The notes beneath the pieces were generated by a model, which did no database searches, was not told where the DNA came from, and saw only the letters and a list, made by a program, of their open reading frames with translations. Shown piece after piece: positions 31,356 to 39,748 of a stretch of DNA of 64,000 bases. Location: NCBI RefSeq assembly GCF_900101045.1, contig NZ_FNFN01000001.1, positions 682,001-746,000 on the forward strand, in the 5' to 3' direction. How positions within the stretch are numbered: position 1 is the stretch's first letter; each line of letters opens with the position of its first letter. The DNA is from Nocardioides sp. YR527. GTDB lineage: Bacteria > Actinomycetota > Actinomycetes > Propionibacteriales > Nocardioidaceae. Both the position numbers and the translations under genes were made by a program.

Positions 31356-32378
31356 GTGAAGAACATCGGATTCTTGTCTTTCGGCCACTGGACACCGTCG
31401 CCCTACTCGCAGACGCAGTCGGCACGGGACGCGCTGATCCAGGGGATCGACCTCGCGGTCGCAGCCGAGGAGCTGGGTGTGGACGGTGCGTACTTCCGGG
31501 TCCACCACTTCGCCCGCCAGTACGCCTCGCCCTTCCCGCTGCTGTCCGCGGTCGGCGCCCGCACCTCGAGGATCGAGATCGGCACCGGTGTCATCGACAT
31601 GCGCTACGAGAACCCCCTCTACATGGCCGAGGACTCGGCGGCCGCCGACCTCATCTCCGGCGAGCGCCTGCAGCTCGGGATCAGCCGCGGCTCACCCGAG
31701 CAGGTCATCGACGGATGGCGCTACTTCGGCTACGACCCCGGCGAGAGTGCCTCCGAGGCCGACATGGCCCGTGCTCACACCGAGACGTACCTCAAGATCA
31801 TCGAGGGGGCGCAGTTCGCCGAGCCCAACCCGCGGCCGATGTTCCCCAACCCACCGGGCAAGCTCCGGGTCGAGCCCTACTCCGAGACCTTGCGCGACCG
31901 GATCTGGTGGGGTTCGAGCTCGCTGGCGACCGCCCGCTGGGCGGCGGGTCTCGGGATGAACCTGCAGAGCTCGACCCTGAAGAACGACGAGAACGGCAAG
32001 CCGTTCCACATCCAGCAGCGCGAGCAGATCGAGGCCTACCGCGAAGCGTGGAGGGAGGCCGGACACGAGCGTGAGCCACGCGTCTCGGTCTCGCGCTCCA
32101 TCTTCGCCCTCGTCAACGACGAGGACCGTCGCTACTTCGGTCTCGACCGGCAGACCAAGGACCAGATCGGCAACATCGACGACCAGACCCGCGCGATCTT
32201 CGGGCGTTCGTACGCCGCCGAGCCCGACGTCCTGGTCAAGGAGCTCGCCGAGGACGAGGCGATCCAGGCCGCCGACACGCTGCTGCTCACGGTGCCGAAC
32301 CAGCTCGGCGTCGACTACAACGCACATGCCCTGGAGAGCATCCTGACCCAGGTCGCCCCTGACCTCGGCTGGCGATAG
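31356..32378 (+). CDS. LLM-class flavin-dependent oxidoreductase
   Basis: 340 residues from the GTG at 31356; the frame opens at 31338 but homologous proteins begin at this 'KNIGFLSFGHW' point. Luciferase-like TIM barrel: AAEELGVDGAYFRVHHFA, RIEIGTGVIDMRYENPLYMAED, LQLGISRGSPEQVIDGW and VSVSRSIFALV. It would use FMN or F420 to oxidise an unknown organic substrate. Single gene with a large regulatory-looking upstream region. Confidence 0.88.
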   Translation: MKNIGFLSFGHWTPSPYSQTQSARDALIQGIDLAVAAEELGVDGAYFRVHHFARQYASPFPLLSAVGARTSRIEIGTGVIDMRYENPLYMAEDSAAADLISGERLQLGISRGSPEQVIDGWRYFGYDPGESASEADMARAHTETYLKIIEGAQFAEPNPRPMFPNPPGKLRVEPYSETLRDRIWWGSSSLATARWAAGLGMNLQSSTLKNDENGKPFHIQQREQIEAYREAWREAGHEREPRVSVSRSIFALVNDEDRRYFGLDRQTKDQIGNIDDQTRAIFGRSYAAEPDVLVKELAEDEAIQAADTLLLTVPNQLGVDYNAHALESILTQVAPDLGWR

Positions 32379-32497
32379 AAACCTGGGGACCGCGCAACTT
32401 CCGAGTCACAATAGGGCGCATAATCGTTGTCAACCGCCCCACGTGGCCGCGCCATTGGCTACCGTGCAGGGCGACCGTTATTCAAGGGGGACCCCTG

Positions 32498-32995
32498 TTG
32501 GCCACGTACGCTGAGCTGCTCGACGTCTATCTTCGCGACCCGGGTCCGGAGTCGCTGAGAGCCCTCCGTGAGGCGATCCTGGAAGCTCCGAACTTCCGGC
32601 CCGATCTCGAGATCACCGAGATGGTCGCCCCGATGATGTCGGTCGGCGACTACGCCGGCGCGATCGCCGCCGTCCACGTGCTGATGCCTGGCGCGATCTT
32701 CAGCCCGTCGGCCCACGCCGCCCTCGCCGACGCACAGCGCGGCCTCGGCAACCTCGAGCAGGCCCAGCGCGAGTCGATCCTGGCCCAGTCCGCGCTCGAC
32801 AGCATCATCAGCACGGGAGAGGGCACCGAGTCCGAGCCGTGGTCGGTGCTGCGGACCAGCGACGCCTACGACGTGGTGCTGGCCTCGGGCAAGACGCCGC
32901 GATCACAGGTCGCTGTCGGCAAGCTCGACCGGATCGTCTGCACCGACTCGACGGTCTGGTTCTTCGACACCAGCAACGACTTCGCCAGAGCCTGA
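32498..32995 (+). CDS. Conserved hypothetical protein, TPR-like helical
   Basis: 165 residues from a TTG preceded by AAGGGGG. The N-terminal two thirds are helical with repeat-like spacing (LRDPGPESLRALREAIL, VGDYAGAIAAVHVLMPGAI, AALADAQRGLGNLEQAQRE), then a beta part (SDAYDVVLASGKTPRSQVAV, DRIVCTDSTVWFF). No signal or membrane segment. I cannot assign a function. It ends eight bases before the dehydrogenase and may be co-transcribed with it. Confidence 0.65.
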   Translation: MATYAELLDVYLRDPGPESLRALREAILEAPNFRPDLEITEMVAPMMSVGDYAGAIAAVHVLMPGAIFSPSAHAALADAQRGLGNLEQAQRESILAQSALDSIISTGEGTESEPWSVLRTSDAYDVVLASGKTPRSQVAVGKLDRIVCTDSTVWFFDTSNDFARA

Positions 32996-33002
32996 CGACA
33001 GC

Positions 33003-33779
33003 GTGCCCAGATCCGCACTGATCACCGGCGCCGCCGCCGGCATCGGCCGGGCGACCGCGCTCCGCTTCGCCCGCGCGGGGTGGCTGGTCGGCGCCTACGA
33101 CATCGACCTCGACGGCCTGGAGTCCCTGGCGGCCGAGGTCGAGCCGCTCGCCGGCGAGCTGGTCACCGGCACCCTGGACGTACGTGACTCCGCGTCCTGG
33201 CAGGCGGCCCTGGACGGGTTCGTCGCCGTGAGCGGCGGCAGTCTCGACGTACTCGTCAACAACGCCGGCATCATCGCGATCGGCAAGTTCGCCGACCTGC
33301 CGCTGGATCGGCAGCAGGCGATCATCGACGTCAACGTCAAGGGCATGGTCAACGGCTGCCACCTCGCGCGACCGTTCCTGCGGCCCGGCTCCCACGTCGT
33401 CAACCTCGCCTCCGCCTCGGCCATCTACGGCCAGCCGGGCATGGCGATCTACTCCGCCACGAAGTTCGCCGTACGCGGTCTCTCCGAGGCCCTCGACCTG
33501 GAGTGGGCCGCCGACGGGATCACGGTGACCGCGCTGTGGCCGCTGTTCGCGGACACCTCGATGGTGTGGGGTCACGACTTCCCGGCGCTGCGGCGGCTCA
33601 AGGTCTCGCTCACCCCCGACGATGTCGCCGAGTCCGTCTACGCGGCCGCGACCAGCGGCCACGGCCTGCTCGGCGGCGTCCATCGCGGCGTCGGCACCAA
33701 GGCGAGATTCCTGCTCGGCCTCTCCGGAGTAACCCCGAGCTGGGCCAATCGGATGTTCAACCGGCTCATCTCCACCTGA
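33003..33779 (+). CDS. Short-chain dehydrogenase/reductase
   Basis: 258 residues, GTG start. Rossmann loop ALITGAAAGIGRATALRFARAG, adenine-site LDVRDSASW, NNAGI at the core, catalytic Ser in NLASASAIYGQP and YSATKFAVRGLSEALDLEW (Tyr, Lys). Classical SDR with NAD(P); substrate unknown. The C-terminal extension SGVTPSWANRMFNRL suggests a membrane-near end as in some lipid- or steroid-related SDRs. Confidence 0.9.
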   Translation: MPRSALITGAAAGIGRATALRFARAGWLVGAYDIDLDGLESLAAEVEPLAGELVTGTLDVRDSASWQAALDGFVAVSGGSLDVLVNNAGIIAIGKFADLPLDRQQAIIDVNVKGMVNGCHLARPFLRPGSHVVNLASASAIYGQPGMAIYSATKFAVRGLSEALDLEWAADGITVTALWPLFADTSMVWGHDFPALRRLKVSLTPDDVAESVYAAATSGHGLLGGVHRGVGTKARFLLGLSGVTPSWANRMFNRLIST

Positions 33780-33868
33780 CCGGCTCCTCCTGATTGTTCA
33801 CCGGGTTGTTGCCGGTAGGGACGGTGTGCGTCGGGTTCTTGACGGGACCGGGGCTCACGCTCGGGAGC

Positions 33869-34168
33869 ATGATGAGTCGCACCTTGCGGATTCTGCTCGC
33901 CGGGATGGTTGCCGTCGTCCTCGCCTCCGCGGCGTTGAGTGCAGCGACGGCCGACGAGCCCCAGGCCTCTGGTCAGGGGCAGGTGGTGTTCGACCGGCAT
34001 GAGGTCGCACCCGAGGATGCACGACCGGGTGGTGGCGCGGCGCCGTTCGAGACCGGTGTGGTGATCGTGCTCAACACGCTGCTTCTCGGCGGGCTCGTGG
34101 GCGGGATCCTCTGGGGCAGGCGGCGTCTCGGCTGCACCGACTCCGCACTGCCTCGACTGTCCGCATAG
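33869..34168 (+). CDS. Small exported membrane-anchored protein
   Basis: 99 residues from the ATG at 33869. N-terminal signal (ILLAGMVAVVLASAALSAATA), a short acidic/polar external part, then one membrane helix (TGVVIVLNTLLLGGLVGGIL) with positive residues GRRR on the inner side. Looks like a small cell-surface protein with one anchor. No family recognised. Confidence 0.6.
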   Translation: MMSRTLRILLAGMVAVVLASAALSAATADEPQASGQGQVVFDRHEVAPEDARPGGGAAPFETGVVIVLNTLLLGGLVGGILWGRRRLGCTDSALPRLSA

Positions 34169-34215
34169 CGAGAATTGCGTCTCACTTTTCGGGATTCTGC
34201 GCGTACAGTCGATGC

Positions 34216-35007
34216 ATGTCGACCTACACGCATGGCCATCACGAGTCGGTGCTGCGCTCGCACAGGTGGCGTACGGCGGAGAACTCCGCCGCCTACCTGC
34301 TGCCGCACCTGAGCCCTGAGCAGCGACTGCTCGACGTGGGTGCCGGGCCGGGGACGATCACGCTCGATCTTGCCGGCCGGGTCGCTCACGTGACCGCGAC
34401 GGAGATCGGGGAGTCGGAGCTCGAGCTGTCTCGGCGGGCCGCCGAGGCCGGGGGAGTCGCGAACGTCGACTTCCGGGTCGAGGACGTGCACGCGCTGAGC
34501 ATCGAGGACGATGCCTACGACGTCGTGCACGCGCATCAGGTGCTGCAGCACGTGGCGGACCCGGTGCAGGCGCTGCGGGAGATGCGGCGGGTGACGAAGG
34601 CCGGGGGAGTCGTGGCCGTGCGTGACAGTGACTACGCGGCCTTCGTCTGGTGGCCGGAGTCGGCCGAGCTGACCGAGTGGCTGCGCCTCTACCGGCAGGC
34701 TGCCCGGGCCAACGGCGCTCAGCCCGACGCGGGCCGGCGGCTGGTCTCCTGGGCACGCGCGGCCGGGTTCGACGATATCGAGGCCACCTCGAGCACCTGG
34801 TGCTTCTCCACCCCCGAGGACCGGGCCTGGTGGGGCGGGATGTGGGCGGACAGGTTCACCGATTCTGCGGTCGCCCGGCAGATCGTCGACTCCGGGGACG
34901 CCACGACCGCCGACCTCGCCCGGATTGCGGACGGGTGGCGGTCGTGGGCTGAGGCGGATGACGGCTGGTTCTCCGTCCTCCACGGCGAGATCCTGGCGCG
35001 CGCCTGA
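34216..35007 (+). CDS. SAM-dependent methyltransferase, class I (UbiE-like)
   Basis: 263 residues. Motif I is RLLDVGAGPGTITLDLA, then VTATEIGESELELSRR, DFRVEDVHALSIEDDAYDVVHAHQVLQHVADP and LREMRRVTKAGGVVAVRD. The middle part (FVWWPESAELTEWLRLYRQ) is a lid with many aromatic residues. UbiE/Coq5-like fold, but no quinone genes are nearby, so it may act on a secondary metabolite or drug. Single gene, convergent with metI. Confidence 0.88.
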   Translation: MSTYTHGHHESVLRSHRWRTAENSAAYLLPHLSPEQRLLDVGAGPGTITLDLAGRVAHVTATEIGESELELSRRAAEAGGVANVDFRVEDVHALSIEDDAYDVVHAHQVLQHVADPVQALREMRRVTKAGGVVAVRDSDYAAFVWWPESAELTEWLRLYRQAARANGAQPDAGRRLVSWARAAGFDDIEATSSTWCFSTPEDRAWWGGMWADRFTDSAVARQIVDSGDATTADLARIADGWRSWAEADDGWFSVLHGEILARA

Positions 35008-35022
35008 GGGTCGAGCCGAGCC

Positions 35023-35700
35023 TCAGCGCCGCAGGATCCGCGCCGAGAGCGTGTTGCCGAGCAGCTGGATGACCTGCACGAGCGCGACCAGGATGAGCAC
35101 GCAGACCCAGGTGACGGTCGGGTCGTACTGGCGGTAGCCGAAGGTCTGGGCGAAGCTGCCCAGACCGCCGCCGGCGATCAGGCCGGCGACCGCCGACATG
35201 TCGACGACCGCGACGAAGGCGAAGGTGTAGCCCAGGATGATCGGCGCCAGCGCCTCGGGGAGGACGACGGTGGCGGCGATCCGGGCTCGGCTCGCGCCCA
35301 TCGCCCGGGCGGCCTCGATGACTCCTGGCGGGACCGTCACGAGGTTCTGCTCGATGATCCGGGCGATGCCGAACATCGCGGCGAGGATCAGCGAGAACAC
35401 CACCGCCGGCATCCCGATCCCGGTGCCGACGACCAGCCGCGCGGCCGGCTGGACGGCGGCGATGAAGATGATGAACGGGATCGGCCGGAAGAAGTTGACC
35501 AAGACGTTGAGGACGACCGATATGACTGCGTTCTCATACAGCCCACCCTTGCGGGTCAGGTAGAGCCCGAGCGCGAGCAGCAGGCCCAGGGTGCCGCCGA
35601 TCAGCATCGTCAGCGCCACCATGAGCAGCGTCTCGCCGGTGGCCTGCCAGATGTCGGGCCACAGCTCTCCGAGGCGGGTGTCAGTGGGGAGAAGCATCAC
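35023..35700 (-). CDS. metI: Methionine ABC transporter permease
   Basis: 225 residues, GTG start overlapping metN (GTGA). Five or six membrane helices; the coupling loop VPPGVIEAARAMGASRARIAATVVLPEALAP is typical of MetI. FFRPIPFIIFIAAVQPAARLVVGTGIG is strongly conserved in the family. Last gene of the metQNI operon. Confidence 0.93.
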   Translation of the reverse strand: MMLLPTDTRLGELWPDIWQATGETLLMVALTMLIGGTLGLLLALGLYLTRKGGLYENAVISVVLNVLVNFFRPIPFIIFIAAVQPAARLVVGTGIGMPAVVFSLILAAMFGIARIIEQNLVTVPPGVIEAARAMGASRARIAATVVLPEALAPIILGYTFAFVAVVDMSAVAGLIAGGGLGSFAQTFGYRQYDPTVTWVCVLILVALVQVIQLLGNTLSARILRR

Positions 35701-36743
35701 AGCTCCTTGGCGGGGACGAGGGCGGACAGCTCGCGTACGGCCTCGTCGACCGAGGTCGCAGGACCGTCGAGCGCGAGCGTCAGGTTGCCGAAGGTGGCGC
35801 CCTGGATCTCCTCGATGCCGCCGAAGACGAGCTCGAAGGCGACCCCGCGCTCGAGGAGGACCGCGAAGAGGTCGGCCTGGCGGGGACCACCCTCGCGCAG
35901 CTCGAGCTTCACGAACCGGCCGGGATGGCGGGACCTCAGCGCGGCCAGCGCGTCGGGGGCGGGCTCGTCGTCGACGACGGTGCCGACGAAGCGCCGGGTC
36001 ACCGGTTGCCGCGGCGCCGAGAAGACGTCGTAGACCGCTCCGGACTCAACGATCCGCCCGTTCTCCATGACCGCGACGTGGTCGGCGAGCTCGCGGACGA
36101 CCTCCATCTCGTGGGTGATCGCCACGATGGTGGTGCCGAACTCCTCGTTGACCCGCTTCAGGAGCCGCAGCACCTCGTGGGTGGTCTCCGGGTCGAGCGC
36201 GCTGGTCGCCTCGTCGGCGAGGAGGAGGGAGGGGTTGGTGGTCAGCGCGCGGGCGATGCCGACGCGCTGCTTCTGGCCGCCGGAGAGGTTGCGCGGGTAG
36301 GTGTGGGCCTTGTCGGGGAGCCCGACGAAGTGGAGCAGCTCGGAGATCCGGCGCTGCTGCTCGGCCTTGGCGACGCCGGCGATCTGCAGCGGGTAGGCCA
36401 GGTTGCCCCAGACCGTACGCGACTCGAAGAGGTTGAACTGCTGGAAGATCATCCCGATGCCCAGCCGGATCCGCCGCAGCTGCCGCTCGTGCAGGCCGAC
36501 CAGCTCGGTGCCCCCGATCTGGATCGAGCCCGAGGTGGCGGGCTCGAGGCCGTTGAGCAGGCGTACCAGCGTGGACTTGCCGGCACCGGAGTAGCCGACG
36601 ATCGCCTGTACGTCACCAGCGGCGATGTCGAGGTCGACGTCGGCCACGGCGGGCACCTCGTTGCGACCCTTCGCTGCCGGGTAGGTCTTGGTGAGGTTGC
36701 GGAGCCGCACCAGCGGCTCCGCAACGGTGGCCGGGTGCGTCAC
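35697..36743 (-). CDS. metN: Methionine ABC transporter ATP-binding protein
   Basis: 348 residues, GTG start overlapping metQ (GTGA). Walker A GYSGAGKSTLVR, Q-loop MIFQQFNLFESRTV, signature LSGGQKQRVGIARAL, Walker B SLLLADEATSALDPETT. The C-terminal ~90 residues are a NIL (ACT-like) domain that in E. coli MetN binds methionine and inhibits transport (RFVKLELREGGPRQADLF and onward). First part of the importer engine. Confidence 0.94.
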   Translation of the reverse strand: MTHPATVAEPLVRLRNLTKTYPAAKGRNEVPAVADVDLDIAAGDVQAIVGYSGAGKSTLVRLLNGLEPATSGSIQIGGTELVGLHERQLRRIRLGIGMIFQQFNLFESRTVWGNLAYPLQIAGVAKAEQQRRISELLHFVGLPDKAHTYPRNLSGGQKQRVGIARALTTNPSLLLADEATSALDPETTHEVLRLLKRVNEEFGTTIVAITHEMEVVRELADHVAVMENGRIVESGAVYDVFSAPRQPVTRRFVGTVVDDEPAPDALAALRSRHPGRFVKLELREGGPRQADLFAVLLERGVAFELVFGGIEEIQGATFGNLTLALDGPATSVDEAVRELSALVPAKEL

Positions 36744-37678
36744 TGACGCTCCTTGACCTGCTTCTCGGTGTCCTCGAGCGACTTCTGCAGGTCCTCGACC
36801 GGGATCTTGACGAGCTCGGCGGTGTTGCCGGAGGTCTCGTAGACCCCCTGCTGCACGTCCTCGTTGGTCTGGAAGATCTCGACGAGCTTCTTGTAGGTCG
36901 TGTTGTCCTTGTCCTCGGCGCGCGCGGCGAAGATGTTGACGTAGGGGAGCGCCTTGGGGTCGGTGGGGTCGTCGGTGGCGAGCGCGTCCTCGAACTTCAG
37001 GCCGGCGTCCTCGACGAAGTCGTTGTTGATGATCGCCGCGGCGACGTCGGGGAGCGAGGAGGCGGTGATCGAGGCCTGGACCGCCCGGACCTTCACCTTG
37101 GACGCGGCCGTGTCGACCTCCTTGACGGTGCTGAAGGGCGTGCCGCCGTCGGTCAGCTCGATCAGGCCCTTGGACTGGAGCAGCACCAGGCCGCGGGCCT
37201 GGTTGGTCTCGTCGTCGGGGACGATCACGGTCTCGCCGGCCTTGATGTCCTCGAGGCTCTTGTACTTGGAGGAGTAGAGGCCCAGGGGATAGGTCGCGGT
37301 CGACCCGAGCGCGATCAGGTCGTCGTCGTTGTTCACGTTGTAGTCGGCCAGGAAGATGATGTGCTGGAACTGGTTGAGGTCCAGCTCGCCCTCCGAGAGC
37401 GCCGGGTTGGGCTGGTTGTAGTCCCCGAAGTTCTTGACCTCGAGGTCGATGCCCTCCTCGCGAGCGGCGTCCTGGAAGGTCTTCCAGTAGGGGTCGTCGG
37501 CGCCGACGACGCCGAGGGTGACCTTGGTCAGCTCGCTGCCGGAGTCGTCGTCGCGGGTGAGGAAGAAGGCGAGGCCGCCGATCACGACCGCGGCGGCGAC
37601 GACGATCCCGATGATCAGCGGGAGCTTGGACTTGGGAGCCTCGATGAGCGGGGTGGGCTCAGGCGTGTTGGAGGACAC
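36740..37678 (-). CDS. metQ: Methionine-binding protein MetQ, membrane-anchored
   Basis: 312 residues. NlpA-family ligand domain: VTLGVVGADDPYWKTFQDAA, LDLNQFQHIIFLADYN and VPDDETNQARGLVLLQSKGLI. The N-terminus is unusual: no lipobox, but a Pro-rich cytosolic start (TPEPTPLIEAPK), one membrane helix (LPLIIGIVVAAAVVIGGLAFFL) and TRDDD outside. It is therefore held by an uncleaved helix rather than a lipid. First gene of the operon. Confidence 0.92.
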   Translation of the reverse strand: MSSNTPEPTPLIEAPKSKLPLIIGIVVAAAVVIGGLAFFLTRDDDSGSELTKVTLGVVGADDPYWKTFQDAAREEGIDLEVKNFGDYNQPNPALSEGELDLNQFQHIIFLADYNVNNDDDLIALGSTATYPLGLYSSKYKSLEDIKAGETVIVPDDETNQARGLVLLQSKGLIELTDGGTPFSTVKEVDTAASKVKVRAVQASITASSLPDVAAAIINNDFVEDAGLKFEDALATDDPTDPKALPYVNIFAARAEDKDNTTYKKLVEIFQTNEDVQQGVYETSGNTAELVKIPVEDLQKSLEDTEKQVKERQ

Positions 37679-37694
37679 GGGTGGGAACCTCTTC

Positions 37695-37745
37695 TAGACG
37701 GGGATGTCTCGACGATGAGAGTGGACAGCCTGGTTGTTGTCCACT
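37695..37745 (-). promoter_or_regulatory. Candidate sulfur-regulator sites before metQ
   Basis: TAGAC-N6-GTCTC (37695-37710) is one base off TAGAC-N6-GTCTA, the McbR-type methionine/cysteine repressor site of corynebacteria. A second inverted repeat, AGTGGACA/TGTCCACT, spans 37720-37745. Both lie within 70 bases of the metQ start. No SAM riboswitch fold is apparent. Confidence 0.4.
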
Positions 37746-37786
37746 GAAACAGTAGACTTAACGAGGATCACACTCGGATTGTCGGT

Positions 37787-37825
37787 CACACGCCGAGACG
37801 TGTCACGGACCCGTCCCGGCGTGTG
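37787..37825 (-). terminator. Hairpin after the ABC exporter genes
   Basis: CACACGCCG (37787-37795) pairs with CGGCGTGTG (37817-37825). It lies 22 bases past the permease stop on the minus strand; the loop is long (21 bases) and itself can fold. Confidence 0.5.
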
Positions 37826-37847
37826 TTAAAAGAAGTGTTTTCCGAGG

Positions 37848-38708
37848 TCAGGCGAGGTCCCGTCGCCTCATCACGACCACCGCGGCGATCGCTGCGACCA
37901 GGACGTACGCGGCGACGGTGATCAGCGCCCGCTCGCCCGAGATCGCGTCGAGGACTCCCGGAGTGCCGTTGGGTCCGCCGATGATCGCGCCCGCCAACGA
38001 GCCTCCGGCCGTTCCCGGGAGGGCCTCGGTGACGGTCTCGATGCCCGCGAGCAGGCTGCCGACGCCGCGGAGCAGGTTCTCGACCACCAGCGACCAGACC
38101 AGGCCCAGACCGACGGCGAGCGCCGGCCCCTTGGCGAGCACGCCGACCAGGAACCCGAGCAGCGCCCACATCTCCAGCACCAGGAACCCTGCGCCGAAGG
38201 ACTGCGCCAGATCGCTCAGGGCGGGCATGGTGATCGACTGCCCCTCGGTCGCCGCGATCGCCACCGAGACGCCGGCGCACAGGACCAGGGTCGCGGTCAT
38301 CATCGCGAAGATGAAGATCGAGACCGCGGCCAGCGAGCCGCCGACGGCGGCGGATCGGCTCGGCCCCTGGGTGAAGACGGTCTTCCAGGTGCCCCAGCCG
38401 AACCCGTTGCCGGCCACCAGCGCACCGACCACCATCGCCAGAGCACCGCCGAACATCGGCAGGCCGCTGACGATCACGTCGGGGATCGCGTTCGGCATCA
38501 GCTCGGCCAGGAGCTGGGCGTTGCCGGCGCCGTCACCGGCGAAGTTGTCGTCGCCGGTCTTGTAAGCGACATAGTTGAAGACGTACCCGAAGGAGAGCGA
38601 CAGCGCCAGCCAGGCGCCGACGATCACCCAGATCGCCGACCACTTGCGCAGGCGCAGCAGCTCGGCCGCGGTGCTGTTGCCCAGTGCTTTCAAGTTCAGC
38701 GCGTTCAT
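37848..38708 (-). CDS. ABC-2 type exporter permease
   Basis: 286 residues, six membrane helices: WSAIWVIVGAWLALSLSFGY, MFGGALAMVVGALVAGNGFGWGTWKTV, AVSIFIFAMMTATLVLCAGVSVAI, FLVLEMWALLGFLVGVLAKGPALAVGLGLV and the last IAAVVVMRRRDLA. 'GWGTWKT..TQGPSRSA' is the conserved ABC-2 gating loop. It overlaps the ATPase gene by ATGA. Likely an exporter of a hydrophobic compound, under the divergent two-component system. Confidence 0.88.
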   Translation of the reverse strand: MNALNLKALGNSTAAELLRLRKWSAIWVIVGAWLALSLSFGYVFNYVAYKTGDDNFAGDGAGNAQLLAELMPNAIPDVIVSGLPMFGGALAMVVGALVAGNGFGWGTWKTVFTQGPSRSAAVGGSLAAVSIFIFAMMTATLVLCAGVSVAIAATEGQSITMPALSDLAQSFGAGFLVLEMWALLGFLVGVLAKGPALAVGLGLVWSLVVENLLRGVGSLLAGIETVTEALPGTAGGSLAGAIIGGPNGTPGVLDAISGERALITVAAYVLVAAIAAVVVMRRRDLA

Positions 38709-39616
38709 GACACGAGCTCCTTGTTGTTGCCGGTCATCTCGAAGAAGACGTCCTCCAGGGAACGCTCCGCGACGGTGACCTCGTGGACATCGATGGAGTG
38801 AGCGACCAGATGACGTACGACCTCGGGGGCCGCGGTGACCGGCAGGTCGACCTCGAGGGTCTCGTTGCCGATGCGGCGTACGCCTTCATCGCCGGCCAGC
38901 TGCATGACGGCGGCCAGAGCGGCGTCCTCAGGGGTCGCCCGGACCCGCAGGGTCGCGCCACCGCGCAGCTCGGCCACGGTCGACTCGCGCAGCAGGCGGC
39001 CGTCGTTGATGACCCCGACGCGGTCGCAGATCTCCTGCACCTCCGCCAGGATGTGGCTCGACAGGATCACGGTCTGGCCGGCCTCGGCGAGGGAGACGAC
39101 CAGCGCCCGCATGTCGGCCATGCCTGCCGGGTCGAGCCCGTTGGTGGGCTCGTCGAGCACCAGCAGGTCCGGTGAGCCGAGCATCGCGGCGGCGACGCCG
39201 AGGCGCTGCTTCATCCCCAGCGAATAGCCCTTGAAGGCGTCCTTCGCCCGGTCGGCGAGGTCGACCATCTCGAGCACCCGGTCGACCTCGGTGGCCGGCA
39301 GTCCCTGGTAGCGAGCCATCGTGCGCAGGTTGTCGCGGCCGCTCAGGTAGGGGTAGAAGCCGGGACCCTCGATCAGGGCGCCGATGCGGGCGGTGACCTC
39401 GGGTCCTCCGGCGGGACGACCCAGGACGCTGGCCGATCCGGCGGTGGGCCGGATCAGGCCGAGCATCATCCGCAAGGTGGTCGTCTTGCCGGCCCCGTTG
39501 GGGCCGAGGAAGCCGTACACCTCGCCACGCATGACGGTCATGCTGACCCGGTCGACGGCGAGCCTGTCGCCGTACCGCTTGGTCAGCCCGTCGGTCTCAA
39601 CCACGAGTTCATTCAT
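38705..39616 (-). CDS. ABC exporter ATP-binding protein (DrrA/CcmA type)
   Basis: 303 residues. Walker A GFLGPNGAGKTTTLRMM, signature YSLGMKQRLGVAAAML, Walker B LLVLDEPTNGLDPAGM, switch ILSSHILAEVQE. The C-terminal part has the usual 'TLRVRATPEDAALAAVM' regulatory fold and ends SLEDVFFEMTG, a hallmark of ABC-2 drug-export ATPases. Start at 39616; the longer upstream frame is not real. Divergent from the kinase at 39749. Confidence 0.93.
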   Translation of the reverse strand: MNELVVETDGLTKRYGDRLAVDRVSMTVMRGEVYGFLGPNGAGKTTTLRMMLGLIRPTAGSASVLGRPAGGPEVTARIGALIEGPGFYPYLSGRDNLRTMARYQGLPATEVDRVLEMVDLADRAKDAFKGYSLGMKQRLGVAAAMLGSPDLLVLDEPTNGLDPAGMADMRALVVSLAEAGQTVILSSHILAEVQEICDRVGVINDGRLLRESTVAELRGGATLRVRATPEDAALAAVMQLAGDEGVRRIGNETLEVDLPVTAAPEVVRHLVAHSIDVHEVTVAERSLEDVFFEMTGNNKELVS

Positions 39617-39748
39617 GCCTCCCACGCTCTCGCGGCGGCCCCCTGCTCGGCGTCGGCGCCGTGGAGGCTCCGGGTTACGCAGATCTGCGTAGGCGACCGG
39701 CCGCTTTTGTCGTACGTCCCGAACGCCCGCGCGAACTACGGTGGGTCC

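Noticed and set aside
31075-31425. 116-codon minus-strand frame upstream of the LLM gene
   Set aside because: Random composition, overlaps the start of the LLM gene and lies over the repeat sites; no ribosome site.
37679-37786. SAM riboswitch before metQ
   Set aside because: I could find only simple inverted repeats; the multi-helix SAM-I/IV layout is not apparent.
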